Positions 55,127-63,373 of a stretch of DNA of 64,000 nt are shown here, piece after piece. The first letter of the stretch is position 1. The number at the start of each line of letters is the position of its first letter. The stretch is from NCBI RefSeq assembly GCF_041890415.1, contig NZ_CP169056.1, positions 310,001-374,000 of the forward strand, given 5' to 3'. Made by a program: the position numbers and the translations under genes. This DNA is from Pseudoxanthomonas koreensis_A (GTDB lineage Bacteria; Pseudomonadota; Gammaproteobacteria; Xanthomonadales; Xanthomonadaceae). The notes under the pieces are model-generated. The model saw only the letters and a list, made by a program, of their open reading frames with translations, made no database searches and was not told the DNA's origin.

Positions 55127-58100
55127 ATGGCCTCTGGCGCTGATCCTCTCTCCCGCATGTCGTCGATGATCCATTCGCCTGTGTCGGGGCCTGCGCCTGC
55201 CGCAGCGGCCGTGCACGCGCCATCCCGGGCCCTGCTGGTGCTGGGCATGCACCGCAGTGGCACTTCGGCGGTCACCGGCGCGCTGCGCCTGGCCGGTGCC
55301 GACCTGGGGACCGACCTGATGGCCGCTGGTCCGGACAACCCCAGGGGATTCTGGGAGCACGCCGGCGTGGTCGCCATCCACGAGCGCCTGCTGCTGGCCC
55401 TGGACCGCGCCTGGAACGATCCGCGTCCGCTGCCGGCGGGCTGGCTGGAATCGGCTGCCGCACGGCAGGCGTCGGTGGAACTGGAAGCGCTGTTGCGCGC
55501 CGAGTTCTCCGGCACCGCGCTGTGGGCGGTGAAGGACCCGCGCATGTGCCGGCTGCTGCCGCTGTGGTGGCCGATCCTGGCGCGCATGGGGGTGGAGCCG
55601 GCGGCGATGTTCGTGCTGCGCCACCCCGACGAAGTGGCCGCCTCGCTGGCCGCGCGCAACCAGTGGCCGGAAGGGCTCTCGCGCCTGCTCTGGATCCAGC
55701 ACCTGCTGGATGCCGAGCAGGCCACCCGCGCAGTGCCGCGCACCGTGGTGGCGTACCCCGCGCTGCTGGCCGATGCGCCCACGACGCTGCGCGCTGCGTT
55801 TGCCGCGGTGTCGGTCGGGTTGCCGCCGCAGCGCGGCTCGCTGGACGACGCGCTGGCCGGCTTCATCTCCGCAGGCGACCGCCACCACACCGCAACGGCC
55901 GCCACCGACGCGGATGCCGAACTGGCGCAGCACATGTACGACGCGTTGCAGGCCGCCCGGCCCTGGGACGCCCTGCGCCCGCTGCGCGCCCGTTACGAGG
56001 ACGCACAGCGCCTGTTCGGCACGGCGCTGGACCAGTGCGTGGCGCTGGAGGCGCGTGCGCATGCCGCGCTCGATGACGCCCGGCAGCAGATCGACCAGGC
56101 CATGCCGCTGCTCGAGGAGCGCGAGCGTGTGCTGGTGGAACTGGGCGAACTGAAGCACGACCACCGCAGCCTGCACGACGCGCACCTGCGCCTCCAGCAC
56201 GAGCACGAGGACCGCACCCGCTGGGCGCTGGAAATGGACGCGGAGATCACCCAGTGGCGCAACGCGGTGGCGCCGCTGGGGCACGTGGAGGATGCGCCGG
56301 TGGACACCGCATCGCCGCAGGCCGCGGCGCAAGGCATCGAACGGCTCGCGAACCGCCACGCCGACCTGCGCCGCTCCCATGGTGAACTGGACGAGCGCAT
56401 GCGGATGGTGCTGGCGTCGCGCTCGTGGAAGCTCACCCGGCCGCTGCGCCTGGCCGCGCGCATCGTGCGCGGCGACTGGGCCGGCGTGGTCGAGGCGTTG
56501 CGCGCATCGGGCCTGGCCCGCTCGCGCTGGTTGGCGCCGTTGCGGCCGCTGGTCCGGCGCTGGCTGGCGCCGCGGCTCGATGCGGCCAACGCCGAACCGC
56601 TGGCGCGCGGGGCCGGGCCGGCCGCACGCGATATCGACGTGGGCGACCTGGCGTTCCCGGAGTTCGACGCACCGCAGGTGTCGGTGATCATTCCCGCCTA
56701 CGGCAACCTGCCGTACACCGCGGCCTGCCTGCGCTCGATCATGGCCCACCCGTCCGCGGCCTCCTGCGAGGTGATCGTGGCCGAGGATGCCTCCGGCGAC
56801 GCGCAGATCGGCGCGCTGGCACGGGTGCCGGGCCTGCGCTACCACGAGAACCCGCAGAACCTGGGCTTCCTGCGCTCCTGCAACCACGCCGCGACCCTGG
56901 CCCGCGGGCAGTTCGTGCTGTTCCTCAACAACGACACCGAAGTCACCGACGGCTGGCTGGACGCGCTGCTGGCGGTGTTCGATCGTGCCGACGCCGGCCT
57001 GGCCGGCTCCAAGCTGGTCTATCCCGATGGCCGCCTGCAGGAGGCCGGCGGCATCGTCTGGGCCGATGGCAGCGCGTGGAACTACGGCCGCCTGGACGAC
57101 CCGCGCAAGTCCGCCTACAGCTACCTCAAGGAAGCCGACTACGTGTCCGGCGCCTCGATCATGCTGCGCAGCGAAGTGTTCGCGCGGCTGGGCGGTTTCG
57201 ACGAGCGCTATGCACCGGCGTACTACGAAGACACCGACATCGCCTTCCGGGTGCGCGAGCTGGGGCTGAAGGTGTACATGCAGCCGGCCTCGGTGGTGGT
57301 GCACCACGAGGGCATCTCCAACGGCACCGACGAGTCCGGCGGGATCAAGTCCTACCAGGCGGTCAACCGCGCCAAGTTCCTCGAACGCTGGCTGCCGACG
57401 TTGCAGGCCGGCCATTTCGCCAACGGCGAGCAGGTGTTCCTGGCGCGCGACCGCTCGCGCAACCGTCCGCACGTGCTGGTGGTGGACCACTTCGTGCCGC
57501 AGCCGGACCGCGACGCCGGCTCGCGTGCGACCTGGCACGTGATCCGCATGCTGGTCGAACGCGGCCACCAGGTCACCTTCTGGCCGGACAACCTGCACCG
57601 CGACCCGGTCTATTCGCCGCCGCTGCAGCAGCTCGGGGTGGAGGTGATCCACGGCGGCGAATTCCGCGGCCGCTTCGATGCGTGGATGGCCGAGCATGGC
57701 CGCCACCTGCAGGCCGTGGTCCTCAACCGCCCGGACGTGTCGGTGAAGTACATCGATGCGGTGCGCCGCCACAGCCGGGCGCGGGTGGTCTATTACGGCC
57801 ACGACGTGCACCACCTGCGCCTGCTGGAACAGGTGCGGCTGCAGCCCGACGCGAAGCTGGAGGCCGAGGCCCGGCGCGTGGGCACGCTCGAACACGACCT
57901 GTGGCGGCGCTCTGACGTGGTGCTGTACCCGTCCACCGACGAGACCGCGCATGTGCAGCAATGGCTGGAGACGCGCGGCGGCGGGGCGCAGGCGCTGACC
58001 GCGCCGCTGTTCGCTTACGAACCGCTGGCGCAGGAGCAGGTGCCCGGGCCCGGCACGCGCAGCGGCCTGCTGTTCGTGGCCGGGTTCGCACACCCGCCGA

Positions 58101-58582
58101 ATGTGGACGCGGTGCGCTGGCTCATGGCCGAGGTGCTGCCGCTGGTCAGGCGCGAGTTTCCGCAGGTGCGGCTGTCGCTGGTCGGTTCCAACCCGCACCC
58201 GGAAGTGCAGGCCATGGCCGGCGACGGCGTCGAGGTCACCGGCTATGTCAGCGACGAGCGGCTGGCCGCGTACTACCGCGACGCGCGCGTGGTGGTGGCG
58301 CCGCTGCGCTTCGGCGGCGGGGTCAAGGGCAAGGTGCTGGAGAGCCTGCGCTTCGGCGTGCCCTGCGTGACCACGCCCACCGGCATGCAGGGCCTGGGCG
58401 CGGCGGCCGGGTTCATGCCGTCCAGTGCCGATGCTGCCGCGTTTGCAGCCATGGTGGTGCGCCTGTTGCGCGATGACGACCACTGGTGCGAGGTCTCGCA
58501 GGCATCGCGCACGTTCATTGATGGCCACTACTCGCCGCAGGCATTGTGGAACGTGCTGTCGGCGGCGCTGGTGCCGGCCTGA
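55127..58582 (+). CDS. Trifunctional glycan enzyme: sulfotransferase-like, coiled coil, GT2 and GT4 domains
   Basis: A 1151-residue cytoplasmic protein. Domain order: residues about 35-260 sulfotransferase-like (P-loop VLGMHRSGTSAVTGAL; 3'-site AAMFVLRHPDEVAASL); about 285-440 coiled coil (ALDDARQQIDQAMPLLEERERVL and LRLQHEHEDRTRW); about 515-770 GT2 (VSVIIPAYGNLPYTA, DTEVTDGWLDALL, with ED residues in YYEDTDIAFRVRELG); about 780-1150 GT4 (HVLVVDHFVPQPDRDAGSR, and APLRFGGGVKGKVLESLRFGVP). Start was taken at ATG 55127; ATG 55157 is possible. One polypeptide could extend and sulfate or cap a chain, with the coiled coil as a length ruler, as in WbdD-type proteins; that role is inference. Confidence 0.85.
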   Translation: MASGADPLSRMSSMIHSPVSGPAPAAAAVHAPSRALLVLGMHRSGTSAVTGALRLAGADLGTDLMAAGPDNPRGFWEHAGVVAIHERLLLALDRAWNDPRPLPAGWLESAAARQASVELEALLRAEFSGTALWAVKDPRMCRLLPLWWPILARMGVEPAAMFVLRHPDEVAASLAARNQWPEGLSRLLWIQHLLDAEQATRAVPRTVVAYPALLADAPTTLRAAFAAVSVGLPPQRGSLDDALAGFISAGDRHHTATAATDADAELAQHMYDALQAARPWDALRPLRARYEDAQRLFGTALDQCVALEARAHAALDDARQQIDQAMPLLEERERVLVELGELKHDHRSLHDAHLRLQHEHEDRTRWALEMDAEITQWRNAVAPLGHVEDAPVDTASPQAAAQGIERLANRHADLRRSHGELDERMRMVLASRSWKLTRPLRLAARIVRGDWAGVVEALRASGLARSRWLAPLRPLVRRWLAPRLDAANAEPLARGAGPAARDIDVGDLAFPEFDAPQVSVIIPAYGNLPYTAACLRSIMAHPSAASCEVIVAEDASGDAQIGALARVPGLRYHENPQNLGFLRSCNHAATLARGQFVLFLNNDTEVTDGWLDALLAVFDRADAGLAGSKLVYPDGRLQEAGGIVWADGSAWNYGRLDDPRKSAYSYLKEADYVSGASIMLRSEVFARLGGFDERYAPAYYEDTDIAFRVRELGLKVYMQPASVVVHHEGISNGTDESGGIKSYQAVNRAKFLERWLPTLQAGHFANGEQVFLARDRSRNRPHVLVVDHFVPQPDRDAGSRATWHVIRMLVERGHQVTFWPDNLHRDPVYSPPLQQLGVEVIHGGEFRGRFDAWMAEHGRHLQAVVLNRPDVSVKYIDAVRRHSRARVVYYGHDVHHLRLLEQVRLQPDAKLEAEARRVGTLEHDLWRRSDVVLYPSTDETAHVQQWLETRGGGAQALTAPLFAYEPLAQEQVPGPGTRSGLLFVAGFAHPPNVDAVRWLMAEVLPLVRREFPQVRLSLVGSNPHPEVQAMAGDGVEVTGYVSDERLAAYYRDARVVVAPLRFGGGVKGKVLESLRFGVPCVTTPTGMQGLGAAAGFMPSSADAAAFAAMVVRLLRDDDHWCEVSQASRTFIDGHYSPQALWNVLSAALVPA

Positions 58583-58586
58583 TCCA

Positions 58587-59081
58587 ATGCCCCGCGCGAT
58601 TGGACCCGCTGCTGCGGCCGTGACCGGTACCCGATGGGTGCCCGGCGCGCTGCTGTGCCTGCTGCTGGCGGGATGCTGTTCGGAGAACAGCCCCATCGTG
58701 CAGCAGCTGCGCGCGCAGCAGGCTGCGGTGGCGCAGGCCGGCTATACCTCGACCACGGTGGCCGCCGACGGCATCGAGTTCGCCATCGAGGCACGCGAGG
58801 GCGTGGAACTGGTGCCGGAAGTCGTCGCAGGCGGCTGTGGCGGCGGCATGGCCACCGTGCGCATCACCTGGAATGTCGGCCTGGCCGGCGTCAACCGTGT
58901 GCGCGCGCAGGTGGGCGAGGGCGCGGACGCTGCAGTGTGGGCCGATGGCGGCGGCCAGGGTGCGGCGCTGACCGGCCCCTGGGTCGGCGATGGCACCGTG
59001 TTCGTGTTCTCCGACCTGGCCAGCGGAACCCGTCTTGGCACGGTGCGGGCCATTGCCCGGCCCTGCGCGGGAGGGCAGTGA
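58587..59081 (+). CDS. Lipoprotein, relative of the lipoprotein at 61919
   Basis: A 164-residue lipoprotein with lipobox LLLAGC (then another Cys, GCCS). The mature beta-rich domain contains GGCGGGMATVRITWNVGLAGVNRVRAQVG, and near the end VRAIARPCAGG. The phrase ITWNV-x-LAGV-x-x-V matches VTWNV-x-LPGV-x-x-V of the lipoprotein at 61919-62269, as do a Cys before and a Cys at the end of the domain. Ig-like fold and disulfide are likely. The gene starts 5 bases after the large glycosyltransferase; function unknown. Confidence 0.7.
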   Translation: MPRAIGPAAAAVTGTRWVPGALLCLLLAGCCSENSPIVQQLRAQQAAVAQAGYTSTTVAADGIEFAIEAREGVELVPEVVAGGCGGGMATVRITWNVGLAGVNRVRAQVGEGADAAVWADGGGQGAALTGPWVGDGTVFVFSDLASGTRLGTVRAIARPCAGGQ

Positions 59082-59083
59082 GC

Positions 59084-60127
59084 ATGTCGGCCCCGGCCAC
59101 AGCCAGCGGCTGGCGGTTGCCGCAGTTCGGTTTCGGCACCTGCCGCCTGGTGCTGGCATCGCTGGTGGCTGCCTCGCACCTGTGGGCGGACATGGTCCAT
59201 GGCTATGCCGCCTATGCGGTGTGGGCCTTCTTCGTGCTCAGCGGTTTCCTGATGACCCTGGTGCTGACCACCCGCTACGGGGTGGACCGCCAGGGCCTGG
59301 GCGCATATGCGTTCAACCGCTTCATGCGCATCTTCCCGCTGTATTGGCTGGCCGTGCTGATGGGCGTGGCCACCCTGTGGTACTACGGCCGCTGGGGCGT
59401 GGACCTGCGGGTGATCAACGGCGAGTTCTACATGCCGTCCAGCGTGCGCGAATGGAGCCACGTGCTCAGCCTGTTCCCCGGCATCCAGCGTGGTGGCCTG
59501 CCGGTGCCGGTCTCCAACGCGCTGGCGATCGAGGTGGGCTTCTACATGCTCATGCCGCTGATGGCGCGTGCGCGCAGCACCGCATGGTTCGCCGTGGCCG
59601 TGGCGGTGATGCTGAACCTGGACCTGGGCATTTCCGGGCGCTCGTTCGGCGAGCGCTACGCCACCTTCCTGCCGTGCATGCTGCCGTTCGCAGCCGGATC
59701 GCTGGCCTGCCATTACCGCCAGGCGCTGTCGCGCTGGAGCATGCCATGGACCAGCTCGCTGGTGTGGCTGGCGCACGGGCTGGTGTGGCTGGTGAAGCCG
59801 CAGTGGCCGTGGACCTGGGGGCTGTATGTGTCGATGCTGCTGTCGGTGTGGATGGTGGTGTCGCTGCACAAGCAGCGCTCGGGCAAGGTTGATCGCCTGT
59901 TCGGCGACCTCAGTTACCCGGTGTACCTGATCCACACCACCGTGGCCGCATGGTTCCTGTGCCTGTGCGGCGAGATCCGCACGCCGCTGTTCTTCCTCAA
60001 GGCGTTCGCGCTGACCCTGCTGTTGTCGTGGCTGATCGTGGTGCTGATCGACCGGCCGCTGTCGCGGATGAAGCGCAAGGCGCCCGGTGACATGCCCGGT
60101 GGTGGACGGGTCGGGGGCCTGGCGTGA
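59084..60127 (+). CDS. Acyltransferase 3 family membrane protein
   Basis: A 347-residue polytopic protein with about ten helices, the Acyl_transf_3/OafA pattern: FGFGTCRLVLASLVAASHLWADM, VWAFFVLSGFLMTLVL, FNRFMRIFPLYWLAVLMG, LSYPVYLIHTTVAAW. It would O-acetylate a surface glycan using acyl-CoA. The ATG at 59084 or an in-frame GTG at 59078 (overlapping the previous stop) may be the start. Its stop overlaps the next gene (GTGA). Confidence 0.9.
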   Translation: MSAPATASGWRLPQFGFGTCRLVLASLVAASHLWADMVHGYAAYAVWAFFVLSGFLMTLVLTTRYGVDRQGLGAYAFNRFMRIFPLYWLAVLMGVATLWYYGRWGVDLRVINGEFYMPSSVREWSHVLSLFPGIQRGGLPVPVSNALAIEVGFYMLMPLMARARSTAWFAVAVAVMLNLDLGISGRSFGERYATFLPCMLPFAAGSLACHYRQALSRWSMPWTSSLVWLAHGLVWLVKPQWPWTWGLYVSMLLSVWMVVSLHKQRSGKVDRLFGDLSYPVYLIHTTVAAWFLCLCGEIRTPLFFLKAFALTLLLSWLIVVLIDRPLSRMKRKAPGDMPGGGRVGGLA

Positions 60128-61929
60128 GGCACTGGCATGCGCGCGCGCTGCAGGTGGCGGCGCGGTACCGGCGTCCTGCCCTGGCCACCGTGATCGCGGC
60201 GCTATGGCTGGCGCAGGCGGTGCTGCTGTGGCGGCTGGACCGGCACGCACACGGCCTGGCCGCCGACGCCTATGCCGGCACCTGGACGATCGCGGCCAAC
60301 GCGCTGCCCGGATGGGTGGCGGCGCTGTGCCTGGTCGCACTGACCCGGCGGCTGCTGTTCCCGCTGCTGCTGGTGGGCGTGGTGCAGGTGGCGGTGTGCA
60401 TCGCCTCGCTCAAGAAGTACGAGATCCTCGGCAGCCCGTTCGCGCTGCAGGACGTGTACTTCCTGACCACCATCAACCGCGCCAGCCTGGAGCTGTTCGG
60501 CTCCTACGTGGATCAACCGGGCTGGTGGCTGGCCGGTGCTGCCGGCGTACTGGCGGTGCTGGTCGCGGCGTTCCGGTTCGAACGCCCCTGGATGCGCAGG
60601 TTCGGCACGGCCCAGGTCGCGCTGCTGCTGGGCAGCGGCCTGGCGGTGGGCCTGCTGTACGCCGGGACGCAGCCGTGGACCACGCTCTACGACGCCAAGC
60701 GCGTGCGGCCCTCGTCCACCGGCCCGACCCTGGCGGTGGTGCGCTCGGGGCTGTTCAGCAGCCTGGCCTACCGGCACCTGCAGGTGCGCAACATGCGCTT
60801 CGAGGTCAACGCCGCGGCGCTGCAGCGCACCCTGGACCATCTCGGGCCGCCGCCGGCGGGCCGCCCTCTTGCCGCCGGGGACCTGCCCGACGTGGTGGTG
60901 GTGCTGAGCGAATCGTTCATCGATCCGCGCATCCTCGCCGGCATGCCGGCCACTCCGGATCTGGTGCCGGCCGCGCGCGCGCTGCTGGAGGCCGGCCACG
61001 GCGGCACCATGGCCGTGCCCGCGTACGGTGGCGGGACGGTGCGCACCGAGTTCGAGATCCTGACCGGGATGCCGGCCGACGCCTTCCCGTCGGCGGTCTT
61101 CCCGTACGTGGACATCGAGCGCGCCGTGTTCCCCTCGGTGCCGCGCCTGCTCAAGCGCAAGGGGTATGCGACCGTCGCGGTGCACGGCAATTCCGGCGCC
61201 TTCTGGAACCGCAACGAAACCTACGCCTCGATGGGCTTCGACCGCTTCCTGACATCGCGTGATTTCGCCAGGCGCGGCGTGCGCCGCGAGGGCATGTGGT
61301 ATTCCGACAGCGGCATGACCGACATCGTCCTGGAGGAGCTGGACGCCAGCCAGGGCCCGACCTTCGTGCTGGCGGTCAGCATGCAGAACCACGGCCCGTA
61401 CACGACCGCGCCGGAGGACGTGGACCTGGACGCATGGGAGGCCACCACGCTTCCCGCCGGCCTGGACGAAGACGCCGCGCTGGAGCTGCGCAACTTCCTC
61501 TATCACCTGCATCGCGCCGATGCCCAGCTGGCGCGCCTGCACCAGGCGCTGCAGGCGCGCGGCCGGCCGTACGTGCTGGCGTTCTTCGGCGACCACCTGC
61601 CGGCGCTGCCCGCACCCTATGCGCAACTGGGCTTCATCGATGGCGGCACCCCGGAAAGCCAGTACGTGCCGTGGGTACTTGTGGCCGGCAAGGGCACCAC
61701 GTTGCGCGCACCGGCCGGCCCGTACCACATGCATGCATGGGAGCTTCCGGCCCGGATCCTGGACGCGACCGGCCCGTCCGACTCCTACTTCCGCTTCATC
61801 CAGGCGCTGGGCCCGCGACTGGTGCAGGCCACCGAGCAGGATGAGCGCAACATGTTGTGGGGTGGGCTGGTGGCCGGCGCGAACGCGCGCATGGAGTATC
61901 GCTTCGCGGAGCATGCCGATGGCCGCTAG
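60124..61929 (+). CDS. LTA synthase-family phosphoglycerol/phosphoethanolamine transferase
   Basis: A 601-residue protein with five N-terminal helices (to about 205) and a large periplasmic sulfatase-fold domain. The nucleophile Thr is in GGGTVRTEFEILTGMP, and metal residues appear in VVVLSESFIDPRI, MQNHGPYT and FFGDHLPALP. Related enzymes add phosphoglycerol or phosphoethanolamine to lipoteichoic acid, osmoregulated glucans or O-antigen. The GTG start at 60124 overlaps the acyltransferase stop. It probably decorates the exported glycan on the periplasmic side. The C-terminal end overlaps the next lipoprotein gene by 11 bases. Confidence 0.88.
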   Translation: MRHWHARALQVAARYRRPALATVIAALWLAQAVLLWRLDRHAHGLAADAYAGTWTIAANALPGWVAALCLVALTRRLLFPLLLVGVVQVAVCIASLKKYEILGSPFALQDVYFLTTINRASLELFGSYVDQPGWWLAGAAGVLAVLVAAFRFERPWMRRFGTAQVALLLGSGLAVGLLYAGTQPWTTLYDAKRVRPSSTGPTLAVVRSGLFSSLAYRHLQVRNMRFEVNAAALQRTLDHLGPPPAGRPLAAGDLPDVVVVLSESFIDPRILAGMPATPDLVPAARALLEAGHGGTMAVPAYGGGTVRTEFEILTGMPADAFPSAVFPYVDIERAVFPSVPRLLKRKGYATVAVHGNSGAFWNRNETYASMGFDRFLTSRDFARRGVRREGMWYSDSGMTDIVLEELDASQGPTFVLAVSMQNHGPYTTAPEDVDLDAWEATTLPAGLDEDAALELRNFLYHLHRADAQLARLHQALQARGRPYVLAFFGDHLPALPAPYAQLGFIDGGTPESQYVPWVLVAGKGTTLRAPAGPYHMHAWELPARILDATGPSDSYFRFIQALGPRLVQATEQDERNMLWGGLVAGANARMEYRFAEHADGR

Positions 61930-62269
61930 GTGGATGGGCGTGGCGGCACTGGTGCTGCTCGCGGCCGGGTGCTCGCAGCAGGAGCAGGTAGCGCTGGACC
62001 TGCAGCCTGCGCAGGTGAGCGAATGCGACCTGCCGGTGTCCGTGCAGGTGACATGGAACGTGCTGCTTCCCGGCGTGGAGGCGGTGGAGCTGCACGTGAA
62101 CAATCCCGGCCGGCGTCCCATGCTGTGGACGCAGACCGCCGCCTTCGGCAGCCAGCACACCGATGCCTGGGCGGCGGACGGCTTCACCGTCACCTTGCGC
62201 ACCCTGGAAGGCCGGGAGCTGGCACGCCGCACCCTGACCACAACCGCCTGCGCGGACGCGGCCCTGTAG
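61919..62269 (+). CDS. Small lipoprotein, paralogue of the one at 58587
   Basis: A 116-residue lipoprotein: lipobox VLLAAGC, then SECDLPVSVQVTWNVLLPGVEAVELHVN and a terminal TTTACAD. GGAG at 61908-61911 is best spaced for ATG 61919; ATG 61913 is also in frame. It shares the TWNV...LPGV core and two flanking cysteines with the protein at 58587-59081. The pair brackets the acyltransferase and LTA-synthase genes, suggesting related roles, perhaps binding the modified glycan. Function unknown. Confidence 0.7.
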   Translation: MAARWMGVAALVLLAAGCSQQEQVALDLQPAQVSECDLPVSVQVTWNVLLPGVEAVELHVNNPGRRPMLWTQTAAFGSQHTDAWAADGFTVTLRTLEGRELARRTLTTTACADAAL

Positions 62270-62287
62270 CTGGCGCCGTCGGCGGGC

Positions 62288-63229
62288 TCAGCCCAGCGCC
62301 GCTTCCAGTTCCGGCAGCACCGTGAACAGGTCGCCGACCAGGCCGATGTCGGCCACCTCGAAGATCGCCGCGTCCGGGTCCTTGTTGATCGCAACGATCG
62401 TCCCGGCGTCCTTGATCCCGGTCAGGTGCTGGATGGCGCCGGAGATGCCGATCGCCAGATACAGCTCAGGGGCGATGATCTTGCCCGTCTGCCCGACCTG
62501 CATCTCGTTGGGGCAGTAGCCCGCATCGACCGCCGCGCGCGAGGCGCCCACCGCCGCGCCGAGCTTGTCGGCCAGGCTGAAGACGATGCCGAAGTTCTCC
62601 TCCGAACCGATGCCGCGGCCGCCGGAAATCACCCGGCGCGCGGACTGCAGGTCGGGGCGGTCCGAGCTGCCTGCCGCCAGGCCCAGGTGGCGGGTATGGG
62701 TGGGCAGCGTCGCCTCGACCTGCACCGCCTCCACCGTGGCGCTGCCGCCATCGCCGGCCACCGGCCAGGACGCGGTGCGCACCGTGGCCACCACCACGTG
62801 CCCGGCGGGGGCCTGCACGGTGACGATGGCGTTGCCGGCGTAGATCGGGCGCTTGAAGGTGTCCGCGCCCTCCACCGCCATCAGGTCGGATACCTGGTTG
62901 ACGCCGAGCAGGGCGGCGACCACCGGCATCAGGTCCTTGCCGAAGGTGGTGGACGGCCCGAACACATGGCTGTAGCCGGTGGCCACGGCGGCGACCTGCG
63001 GGCCCTGCACCTGGGCGATGGCGTCCGCATTGGCCGGGTTGGCAACGGCGAGCACGCGGCTCACGCCGGCGATGCGGGCGGCCTGTGCGGCGACCGCCGC
63101 CGGGTCGGCGGCCAGCACCACCACATCGATCGCCTCGGGGCCAAGTGCCTGTGCCGCGCTGACGGTGCGTGCGGTGGAGGGGTTGAGGGTGCCGCCCAGG
63201 TGTTCGGCAACGACGAGGATCTTGGACAT
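62288..63229 (-). CDS. etfA: Electron transfer flavoprotein subunit alpha
   Basis: A 313-residue ETF-alpha. N-terminal domain MSKILVVAEHLGGTLNPSTA; the C-terminal FAD-binding domain carries SARRVISGGRGIGSEENF, VGASRAAVDAGYCPNEMQVGQTGKIIAPELYLAIGISGAIQHLTG and AINKDPDAAIFEVADIGLVGD. With EtfB it moves electrons from acyl-CoA and other dehydrogenases to ETF-quinone oxidoreductase. It lies downstream of etfB, with a REP-like unit in the 144-base gap. Confidence 0.96.
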   Translation of the reverse strand: MSKILVVAEHLGGTLNPSTARTVSAAQALGPEAIDVVVLAADPAAVAAQAARIAGVSRVLAVANPANADAIAQVQGPQVAAVATGYSHVFGPSTTFGKDLMPVVAALLGVNQVSDLMAVEGADTFKRPIYAGNAIVTVQAPAGHVVVATVRTASWPVAGDGGSATVEAVQVEATLPTHTRHLGLAAGSSDRPDLQSARRVISGGRGIGSEENFGIVFSLADKLGAAVGASRAAVDAGYCPNEMQVGQTGKIIAPELYLAIGISGAIQHLTGIKDAGTIVAINKDPDAAIFEVADIGLVGDLFTVLPELEAALG

Positions 63230-63293
63230 CAGCAACTCCGTTATCAAGATTGCGGGGCCGGCCTCGCCGGCGCCCAATGAACCCACCCCTCGT

Positions 63294-63321
63294 TTGTAGG
63301 AGCCGGTCTCGCCGGCGACCG
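63294..63321 (+). repeat. REP-like repeat between etfB and etfA
   Basis: Unit tgtaggagccggtctcgcc/ggcgacc (variant of the forward type), with GCCGG/CCGGC arms. It lies inside an operon rather than at its end, so here it would affect the relative level of the two subunits. Confidence 0.75.
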
Positions 63322-63373
63322 CTTTCCGCGACCCCGATGAGCCCGCAACCGGCAACACCGCCGCCAACTCGGG

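Noticed and set aside
53051..58696. Minus-strand open frame of 1881 codons opposite the glycan operon
   Set aside because: Its product is Arg/His/Gln/Ala-rich low-complexity sequence without any domain, and the plus strand has clear sulfotransferase and glycosyltransferase motifs. It is a GC-bias shadow.
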